From Lysobacter sp. Root494 (GTDB taxonomy: Bacteria; Pseudomonadota; Gammaproteobacteria; Xanthomonadales; Xanthomonadaceae), in assembly GCF_001427225.1 (NCBI RefSeq), contig NZ_LMFH01000006.1, positions 342,910-406,909 on the forward strand: 64,000 bases of DNA, written 5' to 3'. Position 1 is the stretch's first letter, and every line of letters begins with the position of its first letter. Positions 1-6,898 of the stretch are shown one piece after another. The notes beneath the pieces were generated by a model. The model was not told where the DNA came from. It saw only the letters and a program-made list of their open reading frames with translations, and ran no database searches. The translations under genes were made by a program, and so were the position numbers.

Positions 1-638
1 GGAATCAGCGCGACCGCGAGCAGCACGATCAGCCACGGCGCGTAAACCAGCAGGCCGAGCGCGAAACTGATGACGGTGATGACGTCCTGCACCTGGCCGA
101 ACAGCTGGCTCATCAGGTTCATGCGCCCCATCGTCTGCCGGCGCGCGCGATCGAGCTTGTCCTGCAGGTCGGGGTCCTCGAAGTCCTCGAGGTCGAGCGT
201 CGCCGCGTGTTCCATCAGGCGCACGCTGGTCGCGTTGGTGAACAGCTCCGACAGCAGCGCGTCGCCGTAATTGATCATCCGTCCCAGCAGGTCGGAGCCG
301 ATCGCCAGCGCGAACTCGGCGACCAGCAGCCACAGCAGGTGGTCGAGCTGCCCGCTTTCCCACGCGGTGGACACCGATTCGTACGACACGCCCGCACCGA
401 CCAGGCGCACGGCTTCGTCGATGATCAGCTTGCCGATGAAGAGCGTGGCGATCGGCAGGAACGCGCGGATGATGCGGAGGCCGAGCGTCGCGAGCGTCAG
501 TGCCGGACTCGTCGCCCAGATCTGCCGCAGGAATGGCGGCAGGTTGCGCAATGCGTTGAAGCGTTCGCGCAGGCTGGGCTGTCCGGCGGAGCGGGCGGGG
601 CGTGGACCCCGCGCCGCTGCATCAGGGGAATTGGCCAT
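1..638 (-). CDS. ABC exporter half-transporter, membrane domain (3' part cut by window edge)
   Basis: Only the first 212 residues are in the window; the gene runs off the left edge. A cytosolic N-terminus of about 40 residues is followed by hydrophobic helices at about 44-75, 99-118 and 184-212. An acidic segment at 148-166 (LDLEDFEDPDLQDKL) resembles the coupling-helix region of type IV ABC exporters, which pairs a transmembrane domain with an ATPase on one chain. The ATPase half with its Walker motifs lies outside, so substrate and direction of transport cannot be judged. The start is the only ATG before the conserved part. The next gene rightward is on the same strand about 100 bp upstream and is probably transcribed separately. 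Confidence 0.75.
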   Translation of the reverse strand, partial: MANSPDAAARGPRPARSAGQPSLRERFNALRNLPPFLRQIWATSPALTLATLGLRIIRAFLPIATLFIGKLIIDEAVRLVGAGVSYESVSTAWESGQLDHLLWLLVAEFALAIGSDLLGRMINYGDALLSELFTNATSVRLMEHAATLDLEDFEDPDLQDKLDRARRQTMGRMNLMSQLFGQVQDVITVISFALGLLVYAPWLIVLLAVALI

Positions 639-739
639 GCGCCGATTGTGCCGCGTGTCGTGCCCGCGTGCAGGCGCTCATGGGTGAAGGAAAAATTGTT
701 GTATGCACGCGGGATGCATGAGCGGCGTGCGCCGTCGTT

Positions 740-1294
740 TTACCCGCCGGATGCGGCAAGGTCGCCTGGTATGAGCGAATACACGACTGCATCCGCCGGA
801 CGCCCCTGGAACACCAGGCGATTGCGCGCTTCGGCTTCGCGCGTCGCGCCCAGTTTCTCCGCGACCTGGTGGCTGGCGATGTTGTCCACGAGCACGACGA
901 TCTCGATCCGGGTGAAGCCCAGTTGCTCGAAGCCCATGCGTGCAGCGAGCCTGGCCGCGGTGCTTGCAATGCCTTTGCCCCGGTGCACCGCAGCCACCCA
1001 GTAACCGAGGTTGGCCCTGTTGTTCGCGCGATCGACCTGACTCAGTCCGACGCCGCCGAGCAGTTCGCCGCCGCGATCGAAGATACCGAACGGAAATTCG
1101 CGGCGCGATTCCCATGCCTGCTGGCAGTACGAAGTCCAGTCCGCGGCATCCGCTTCCGAATAGCCAGCATGGCACCACGGCAGCCAGTACGACAGCGAGT
1201 CGATCGAAGCGCGCACGGCGCGATACAGCGGCAGCGCGTCGTTGGCCGTGAGTGGGCGGATCAGGATTTCGCCCTGGGCAAGTGGTGCTGTCAT
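740..1294 (-). CDS. GNAT-family N-acetyltransferase (RimJ/RimL type)
   Basis: A 184-residue protein matching the GNAT fold of acetyl-CoA-dependent N-acetyltransferases, closest in style to RimJ/RimL enzymes that acetylate protein N-termini or small molecules. The pyrophosphate-binding loop is visible as HRGKGIAS at residues 104-111, followed by the family's C-terminal segment DNIASHQVAEKLGA at 137-150. The ATG at 1294 places the first beta strand (EILIRPL) directly after a short N-terminus; an in-frame extension to 1351 exists but adds unconserved residues. It stands alone between the ABC transporter gene and a divergent MFS gene, so the substrate is unknown. Confidence 0.8.
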   Translation of the reverse strand: MTAPLAQGEILIRPLTANDALPLYRAVRASIDSLSYWLPWCHAGYSEADAADWTSYCQQAWESRREFPFGIFDRGGELLGGVGLSQVDRANNRANLGYWVAAVHRGKGIASTAARLAARMGFEQLGFTRIEIVVLVDNIASHQVAEKLGATREAEARNRLVFQGRPADAVVYSLIPGDLAASGG

Positions 1295-1544
1295 CGGTTC
1301 AGTCGCAATGGATGTCGGGTAGTTGGTCACCTCGCATCCGGCGAGGCGCAAGGTGTGCTCCGGATCGCGGGCAGCAGGTGGACTGCCGTGAGGATAGCCA
1401 TATCAGGGAAACGCCTCGAACGACCGCCGGCGCGCCCGGCGCCCGGGTCTGCCCTTGTGCATGCGCGCCGGAAGTGCGGATCGCCTGTCGATTTCCCGCT
1501 CCCCGGTTCGTCGGTGTGATATCCCAGCCGGAATGCCAGCGCCC

Positions 1545-2789
1545 ATGAACAGTTCTCCAGCCGCCGCCTCGCTCCACCTCGACCGCAACTGGGGCCTGGT
1601 GGCCGCAGGCGCCCTGATGGGCTGCGTCGCCGTTGGCGTCGTGTTCTCGCTCGCGGTGCTGCTGCAGCCGATGAGCACGGCCACGGGCTGGTCGCGGGCG
1701 GGGCTGTCCAGCGCGATGACGCTGGCGTTCCTGAGCATGGGCTTCGCCGGTTTCGGCTGGGGCATGCTCAGCGACCGCTATGGACCCCGGCGCATCGTGC
1801 TGGCCGGCTCGCTGCTGCTCGGACTCGCCTGCGTGCTCGCGAGCAGGGCGCAGACGCTGCTGCAGTTCCAGCTCACCTACGGCGTGCTGATGGGCGTGGC
1901 CGTGTCGAGCTTCTTCGCGCCGGTGATGTCCGCGACGGCGGCGTCGTTCGAGCGCCGCCGCAACATCGCGATCTCGCTCGTGTCGGCCGGCGTGGGCGTC
2001 GCGCCGATGACGATGTCGCCGCTGGTGGCGTGGCTCGGCACGCAACACGACTGGCGCAGCACCCTGGTGATCGTCGGCGTCATCGCGTGGGCACTGACCT
2101 TGCCTGCGGTCTGGTTCGTGCGCGTCGCCCCGGGCGTTGCGGCGGCGGCAGCCGGGAACGGTGGCGGCGGTACACCCGAGATGACGGCGTCGCAGGCATT
2201 CCGTTCGCGCGCCTTCATCGTGCTTGCGCTGGCGTTCTTCGCGTGTTGCGCCGCGCATTCGGGGCCGATCTTCCACACGGTCAGTTACGCGATCGGCTGC
2301 GGCCTGCCGATGACCGCCGCGGTCACGATCTACAGCATGGAAGGCGCGGCCGGACTCGGCGGGCGGCTGTTGTTCGGCCTGCTCGCGGACCGGTTTGGCG
2401 CGAAGCCGGTGCTTGTGGTCGGCCTCGCAGTGCAGGGGCTCGCCGCGGCCGCCTACCTGCAGGCGAACCAGCTCAGCGGCTTCTACGCCGTGGCGATCGT
2501 CTTCGGCATCGCGTACGGCGGCACGATGCCGCTGTATGCCTCGCTGGCGCGCGAAGCCTTCGGCCCGCGCATCCTCGGGTCCGTGCTCGGTGCGGCGGGC
2601 ATGCTGTCCAGCCTGGGCATGGCGCTGGGCCCGCTGATCGGCGGCTGGCTGTACGACCGCTATGGCAGCTACACGTGGCTGTACATCGGTTCGATGGCGC
2701 TGGGCCTCGCCGCGGCCGCGATCGCGTTGCAGTTCCCCACCGCGCCGCGAAAGAAGGGAGACCGGCTCACGCCCGTGCTGCAAGGCTGA
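1545..2789 (+). CDS. MFS transporter, 12 TM
   Basis: A 414-residue inner-membrane secondary transporter of the major facilitator superfamily. About twelve hydrophobic helices fall in two halves joined by a cytosolic loop near residues 195-215. The diagnostic loop 2-3 motif is present as GMLSDRYGPRR around residues 73-83, and a related GRLLFGLLADRFG follows in the second half. The layout resembles the oxalate/formate-antiporter-like and monocarboxylate-like MFS groups, but substrate cannot be told from sequence. Starts at 1455 and 1533 are also in frame; 1545 is chosen because it leaves a normal short N-terminus. It converges with the DUF2269 gene downstream. Confidence 0.85.
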   Translation: MNSSPAAASLHLDRNWGLVAAGALMGCVAVGVVFSLAVLLQPMSTATGWSRAGLSSAMTLAFLSMGFAGFGWGMLSDRYGPRRIVLAGSLLLGLACVLASRAQTLLQFQLTYGVLMGVAVSSFFAPVMSATAASFERRRNIAISLVSAGVGVAPMTMSPLVAWLGTQHDWRSTLVIVGVIAWALTLPAVWFVRVAPGVAAAAAGNGGGGTPEMTASQAFRSRAFIVLALAFFACCAAHSGPIFHTVSYAIGCGLPMTAAVTIYSMEGAAGLGGRLLFGLLADRFGAKPVLVVGLAVQGLAAAAYLQANQLSGFYAVAIVFGIAYGGTMPLYASLAREAFGPRILGSVLGAAGMLSSLGMALGPLIGGWLYDRYGSYTWLYIGSMALGLAAAAIALQFPTAPRKKGDRLTPVLQG

Positions 2790-2831
2790 ACCACTGCCGT
2801 CAGCGCCGGTTTGCCGCCGCGTTGAGCAGCA

Positions 2832-3317
2832 TCACTCCAGCCACTGCAGCGAAGGCCGCGCCACCATCAGGTAGAAGATCGCGAGGAAGAGCAGCAGCGC
2901 CGGCACGCCCAGTGCGATCCACCAGCCGAAGTAGTTCCAGTACGCCGGAGGGAGTTCGGTGCCGGTTTCGTCGGCCGCTTTCGCGACGTCGCGCAGGCGC
3001 ACCTGCAGCCACACCACCGGGAACCAGCACAGCGCGGCCGAGATGAAGAGCACCGTCGACAACAGGATCCATGGCGAGGTGAGCGGGTAACCCATGCGGT
3101 GCGCGAGCCAGAAGCCGCTGAGCGGCTGGAACACGATGGTGGTGGCGGTGAACAGCCAGTCGGCAATCACCACGAAGCGCGAGACGACGGCCACCGCATG
3201 CGCGTCGCGCGTGCGGCTGACGAAGAACAGGTAGAACGCCGTGCCGATGCCGGTGCCGAACAGCATCGTCGACGAGAGGATGTGCAGCCACTTCAGCACC
3301 AGGATCTCATTGATCAC
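2832..3317 (-). CDS. DUF2269-family integral membrane protein
   Basis: A 161-residue membrane protein with four predicted helices (about residues 5-28, 43-65, 76-98 and 128-152), matching the DUF2269 family in length and in its opening KWLHILSSTMLFGTG motif. Function is unknown. It begins with GTG at 3317, whose last two bases form part of the TGA stop of the upstream SDR-DoxX gene (GTGA overlap), so the two are translationally coupled. A longer open frame reaches 4427 but the rest of it is the shadow of the SDR gene. It closes the minus-strand block that starts with the ECF sigma factor. Confidence 0.8.
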   Translation of the reverse strand: MINEILVLKWLHILSSTMLFGTGIGTAFYLFFVSRTRDAHAVAVVSRFVVIADWLFTATTIVFQPLSGFWLAHRMGYPLTSPWILLSTVLFISAALCWFPVVWLQVRLRDVAKAADETGTELPPAYWNYFGWWIALGVPALLLFLAIFYLMVARPSLQWLE

Positions 3318-4603
3318 GTGCTTCCCTCCTCGCGGTCCAGCGCGTGCAGCAGCCATAGCGCGGCGAGCAGCGGCAGGTTCTTCAGGACCGGCCCGTACGG
3401 ATGGAGCCAGTATCCGGGCAGCCAGACCGTGATGATCGCGGTATAGCCGAGGGTCACCAGCGCCTGGAACGCGTAGAGCCATTGCCGCCTGCGCATTGCG
3501 AGCGTGGCGATGCCGAGCGCGAGGTCGAGAATGGCGGCGACGTACAGCGCGACGAGCGCGAACGAACCGTGCAGGCCCACGCGCGCGAGCAGGGCGAGGC
3601 TTTCCGGGACCGGATACACGCCGAGCGACACGATGCCGGTGACGATCCATACCAGTGCGACGGCGACCCGCAGCAGCGGCAGCAGCCAGCGCAGTTGCAA
3701 CGACGTGCGGAGTGATGCGGCTTCGCGTGGATCGATGAATTCCGTCGCGGGCCGTGGCGGGCATCCGAGCACGTGCACGATGCCGTCCGCGCCGGCGCAG
3801 TTGCCTTGCGCGAGCATCGTGAGTGCTTCGCGGTCCACCAGGTTCGAGCGCATCTTTTCCGCGAACACTGCGATCGTTTCCATCACCCGTCGCGGAATCG
3901 GCAGGAAACGCGCGCGGCCGAGCCCGAGGCCGCGGCGCAGCTGCACGAAGTACTCGCGCAGGGTCAGCGGGGCAGGGCCGACCGCGGCCAACAGTGGCGG
4001 TGGTGCATCGGCTTCGACCAGCGCGACCAGTGCGGCGACGAGGTCGTCGCGGTGGATCGGTTGCACGCATTGCGTACCGCCCGCCGGCAACGGCACCAGC
4101 GGCAATGCGGCGAGCTGCAGGAACACGCGGGCGCTCGTGCCTTCGGGCGCGAACACCAGCGACGGGCGCACCACGCTCGACGACAGCGGCAGCGATGCGA
4201 GCGCAGCATCGGCGGCGTGCTTGCTGCGCAGGAATTCCGTCGGCGCATCGGCTGCCGCGCCCAGCGCGGAGACCTGCACCACGCGGCGCACGCCGGCATC
4301 GACGCAGGCTTCGAACAACGCGACGGGTGCGCGGGCGTGGATCGCCTCGAACGTCTGCGCGCCCTGTTCGCGGAAGATGCCGACGGTGTTCACCACGGCA
4401 TCGACGCCTTCCAGCCGGGGACGCCACGCTCCAGGCGAATGATCGGTGGCGAAATCCGCGGCCAGCACCCGCTGCGCGGGAAACCGCTTCGCCGCACGTG
4501 CCGGGTCGCGTACCGCCAGCGTAAGCCGGTGCCCGCGCGCCAGCAGCGCCTGCGCCAGCGCGCTGCCGATGAAGCCTTCAGCACCGGTAATGAGGATGTG
4601 CAT
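3314..4603 (-). CDS. SDR NAD(P)-binding epimerase/dehydratase-like protein fused to a DoxX-like membrane domain
   Basis: A 429-residue fusion. Residues 1-290 form an atypical short-chain dehydrogenase of the NAD-dependent epimerase/complex I 39-kDa-subunit type. The dinucleotide loop GAEGFIGS lies at 7-14, but there is no clear YxxxK catalytic pair, so it may be a nucleotide-sensing or reductase protein rather than an epimerase. Residues about 295-425 contain four hydrophobic helices of the DoxX-like type. ATG at 4603 is chosen because it sits directly before the Rossmann strand HILITGAEG. The gene overlaps the downstream DUF2269 gene by four bases. It lies beyond the palindrome array from an ahpD-like gene and an ECF41 sigma gene, a context in which oxidoreductase/epimerase genes are expected. 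Confidence 0.82.
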   Translation of the reverse strand: MHILITGAEGFIGSALAQALLARGHRLTLAVRDPARAAKRFPAQRVLAADFATDHSPGAWRPRLEGVDAVVNTVGIFREQGAQTFEAIHARAPVALFEACVDAGVRRVVQVSALGAAADAPTEFLRSKHAADAALASLPLSSSVVRPSLVFAPEGTSARVFLQLAALPLVPLPAGGTQCVQPIHRDDLVAALVALVEADAPPPLLAAVGPAPLTLREYFVQLRRGLGLGRARFLPIPRRVMETIAVFAEKMRSNLVDREALTMLAQGNCAGADGIVHVLGCPPRPATEFIDPREAASLRTSLQLRWLLPLLRVAVALVWIVTGIVSLGVYPVPESLALLARVGLHGSFALVALYVAAILDLALGIATLAMRRRQWLYAFQALVTLGYTAIITVWLPGYWLHPYGPVLKNLPLLAALWLLHALDREEGST

Positions 4604-4810
4604 GCGATGCCGGGAGATGCGAATCCGTAGGACGGGTCGAGCGCAGCGATACGCATCGTCTCGCAGCCGTCGTGATGTCGGGTGATGGATCATCGGCGAG
4701 GCACTCACGGGCCGTGGCCTTGAGCTTCCCGCGCCCACCCGCGTGCCTTGCCGGCATTACGGCCCGCGCCAGGCATGAGGCCAGGCGGCCTTCGCAGACA
4801 CTCCGGCGCA

Positions 4811-5164
4811 TCTGGCCAGACCTTCCGGAGCATCTCGCCAGATGCTCCGCTGCATCTCGCTTGCGGTTGGCGGCATCTCGCGCGGGGCTGGCAGCATCTG
4901 GCGAGATGCTCCGGAGGGTCTCGCGAGACCTTCGCAAGGTCTGGCGCGAAGGTCGTGGCATCTCGCGAGATGCCCGCAGGGGTCTGGCGAGACCCTGGCA
5001 GGATCTCGCCAGATGCGCACGAGGGTCTGGGCAAGGGTACGCAAGGTCTGGGGCGAGGCTGGCTGCATCTGGCCAGATGCCCGCGGGTATCTCGCGACAT
5101 GCGCGCAGCCGCACGGCTGATGTCCCGCAGCATCTGGCCAGACACCCGGCGGCATCTGGCGAGA
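4811..5164. repeat. Array of about 17 palindromic units phased every 21-22 bp
   Basis: The 660-bp gap between the ahpD-like gene and the SDR-DoxX gene holds an array of the palindromic core TCTSGCSAGA (S is C or G). Ten exact cores start at 4811, 4833, 4897, 4919, 4961, 4983, 5004, 5068, 5133 and 5155. Degenerate copies fill the slots at 4855, 4876, 4940, 5026, 5047 and 5090; the slot near 5112 is barely recognisable. Start-to-start steps are 21 or 22 bp throughout, averaging 21.5 over sixteen steps, about two helical turns. Flanking arms change in a paired way: GCAT with ATGC in some units, GGGT with ACCC in others. Examples are the 18-bp perfect palindrome at 4957-4974 and a 9-bp-arm hairpin at 4827-4848. 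All overlapping open frames look accidental. Sequence at 5165-5264 has only small dyads (for example CTCCGC/GCGGAG near 5190), and I see nothing in 4604-4790. Confidence 0.9.
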
Positions 5165-5264
5165 CCCGAAGCCGGGTTCACGCCCGCACTCCGCAGGATG
5201 GCGGAGCGCAGCGACGGCACAACCATCTGCGGCGCGGCGCCGCGCACCGCTTCTCCGAGTTGCG

Positions 5265-5735
5265 CTACGCGTGAGCGACCGCTTCGAACGGCGCCTCGTC
5301 CAGCGCCTTGTGCATCCCGACGTTGAGGATGTTCCAGGAATTGATCATGGCGACCGTGAAGCCCAGTTCGGCGATCTCCCGTTCGTTGAAGTTTTCCTGC
5401 ACCGCCTCGTACACGCCCTCGGGCACGCGCGCGCTGCCGATGCGGGTCAGTGCGTCGGCCCAGGCCAGCGCGGCGCGTTCGCGGGCATCGAACAGCGGGC
5501 TTTCCCACCACGCGGGGACGGTGTCGAGCTTGCGCTGCGACATGCCGGCCTTGCGCAGCGCGCTGGAATGCATGTCCAGGCAGAACACGCAGCCGTTGAT
5601 CTGCGACACGCGCAGGGATACGAGTTCAACGAGCTTGGATCCGAGCGGGCCCTTGTGCAGCTGGCCACTGAGCCGCAGCAGGTGCTGGAAGGCCTCGGGA
5701 GCGTGGGTGGCGTAATCGAGTGGGGAGTGTTTCAT
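5265..5735 (-). CDS. AhpD/carboxymuconolactone decarboxylase-family protein
   Basis: A 156-residue protein of the AhpD-like alkylhydroperoxidase/CMD superfamily, in which a CxxC pair plus a nearby histidine reduces peroxides. The motif is intact as C49-V-F-C52-L-D-M-H56. Downstream helices (ALAWADALTRI, ELGFTVAMINSWNILN) fit the family. The ATG at 5735 is preceded by AGAAG at a suitable distance; the frame extends eight residues upstream without support. An ECF41-type promoter motif lies at 5780-5806, giving a leader of roughly 40 bases. This is the family expected as an ECF41 sigma target gene, and the sigma gene is the next gene upstream, 94 bp away. Confidence 0.88.
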   Translation of the reverse strand: MKHSPLDYATHAPEAFQHLLRLSGQLHKGPLGSKLVELVSLRVSQINGCVFCLDMHSSALRKAGMSQRKLDTVPAWWESPLFDARERAALAWADALTRIGSARVPEGVYEAVQENFNEREIAELGFTVAMINSWNILNVGMHKALDEAPFEAVAHA

Positions 5736-5779
5736 CGTCGTCTTCTCATGTGCGGCCACGGTGGCCGTTGCATGAGGTA

Positions 5780-5806
5780 GACGCGCGAAGACACCGCGGT
5801 GTGACA
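5780..5806 (-). promoter_or_regulatory. ECF41-type promoter of the ahpD-like gene
   Basis: Read on the minus strand, TGTCACA (5806-5800) is followed after exactly 16 bases by CGTC (5783-5780). This is the -35/-10 signature described for ECF41 sigma factors. It faces the ahpD-like gene, whose ATG is at 5735. A 12-bp perfect palindrome, ACACCGCGGTGT at 5791-5802, overlaps the downstream end of the -35 element and could bind an extra regulator. Confidence 0.82.
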
Positions 5807-5828
5807 GTGCGCGCTACATCAATTCGCT

Positions 5829-6689
5829 TTACATCAATCCAGTGAGCTTGTCGGGATTGAGCACGGTGAAGATGCCGCTGATGCGGTCGTCTTCGATCGT
5901 GACCGTGGTGACCGAATGCAGGCGGCCGTCGCGCATGCGCAGCAACGCGGGTTCGCCATTGACGTGGCCGAAGCGCCATTCGAGCGCGCTCTGCGGCCTG
6001 CGCGCGATCGCCCAGAACAGGCGCGCGATGCGCTCGGCGCCGTGCAACGGCCGGATGGTCGCGTTGACCTTGCCGCCGCCGTCGGACACCAGCTGTGCGT
6101 CCGCATCCAGCAGTTGCACGATCGCGTTGCGATCGCCGGATTGCGCCGCGTGCATGAAGTGTTCGAGCAGCGAGCGGTGCTTCTCCGGCGTGACGGCGAA
6201 GCGCGGCCGGTCCGCCTGCACGCGCGTCCGCGCGCGATGGACCATCTGCCGGCAATTGGCCTCGCCCTGGCCGATGAGTTCGGCGATCTGCGCGTAGTCG
6301 TAATCGAAGACTTCCTTCAGCAGGAACGCCGCGCGTTCTTCGGGTCCCAGCCGTTCCAGCACCGAGAGGAACGCGAGCGACACCTGTTCGGCGATCTCCG
6401 CGCCGCGTTCAGGGTCGGGGGATTCGTCCACGCTCAACGGCTCCGGCAGCCAGGGGCCGAAGTAGGCCTCGCGTTCGGTCCGGGCCAGCCGCAGGCGGTC
6501 GATGCCGAGCCGGGTCGTAGCCGTGACCAGCCAGGCCTCGGCATCGCGGATGGCCGAACGGTCCGCCTGGCGCCAGCGCAGCCAGGCGTCCTGGACCACG
6601 TCCTCGGCATCGCTGCGGCTGCCGAGCAGCTTGTAGGCGAGCCCGAACAGGCGAGGGCGGTGGGTTTCGAAGACGGTTTCGGTGCTCAT
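5829..6689 (-). CDS. ECF41-group RNA polymerase sigma factor with fused SnoaL-like C-terminal domain
   Basis: A 286-residue extracytoplasmic-function sigma factor. Region 2 (residues 8-72, with DAEDVVQDAWLRW) binds the -10 element. Region 4 (105-160, with FDYDYAQIAELIG) binds the -35. Residues 170-286 form a SnoaL/NTF2-like extension that in this group regulates the sigma factor in place of an anti-sigma partner. Three hallmark motifs of ECF41 are visible: WLPEP at 80-84, DGGGKV at 203-208 and NPDKL at 278-282. No anti-sigma gene is next to it. A matching promoter lies just upstream of its own ATG, so positive autoregulation is likely. Downstream on the same strand are an ahpD-like gene and an SDR-DoxX gene, the expected target types. 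Confidence 0.93.
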   Translation of the reverse strand: MSTETVFETHRPRLFGLAYKLLGSRSDAEDVVQDAWLRWRQADRSAIRDAEAWLVTATTRLGIDRLRLARTEREAYFGPWLPEPLSVDESPDPERGAEIAEQVSLAFLSVLERLGPEERAAFLLKEVFDYDYAQIAELIGQGEANCRQMVHRARTRVQADRPRFAVTPEKHRSLLEHFMHAAQSGDRNAIVQLLDADAQLVSDGGGKVNATIRPLHGAERIARLFWAIARRPQSALEWRFGHVNGEPALLRMRDGRLHSVTTVTIEDDRISGIFTVLNPDKLTGLM

Positions 6690-6697
6690 GTGGCCAG

Positions 6698-6724
6698 GAC
6701 GGGGGAAGGGGCGCGGATGTGACA
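6698..6724 (-). promoter_or_regulatory. ECF41-type promoter of the sigma gene itself (autoregulation)
   Basis: On the minus strand TGTCACA (6724-6718) is followed by a 16-base spacer and CGTC (6701-6698), identical in both boxes and spacing to the motif before the ahpD-like gene. The -10 box ends nine bases before the sigma ATG at 6689, so the transcript would be leaderless or nearly so and would lack a normal ribosome binding site. Confidence 0.8.
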
Positions 6725-6772
6725 GCGTGGGCCGCGGAACGCTGCGTCGGCAAGGCCACGTGGCCGTGGTCC

Positions 6773-6849
6773 TGTAGGAGCGGCCCCTGGCCGCGACCGG
6801 CCTGTCGCCCGGCCCTCGAGGCCTTCGCGGCCAAGGGCCGCTCCTACGG
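6773..6849. repeat. Intergenic inverted repeat (TGTAGGAGCGGCC type)
   Basis: The stretch begins TGTAGGAGCGGCC and ends GGCCGCTCCTAC, with further paired segments (TGGCCGCGA against TCGCGGCCA) inside, so it can fold into one long imperfect hairpin. This type of GTAGGAGC hairpin is a common interspersed element in xanthomonads and pseudomonads. It sits between the divergent sigma factor and fumarase genes, directly upstream of the fumarase start. Confidence 0.75.
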
Positions 6850-6898
6850 TTGATGGCCCGTAAAATACGGGACTTCGTCCGCTACCCAACGGCAGCCC

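Noticed and set aside
4811..5164. CRISPR array
   Set aside because: Units are 10-18 bp palindromes with 4-10 bp between them and much variation, unlike direct repeats of 24-40 bp with equal-length unique spacers. No cas genes are present.
4672..5274. Long open frames on both strands across the palindrome array, some with repeated short peptide motifs
   Set aside because: The palindromic G+C-rich units contain no stop codons in any frame and the 21.5-bp step is not a multiple of three, so openness in several frames is expected. No ribosome binding site or protein family is seen.
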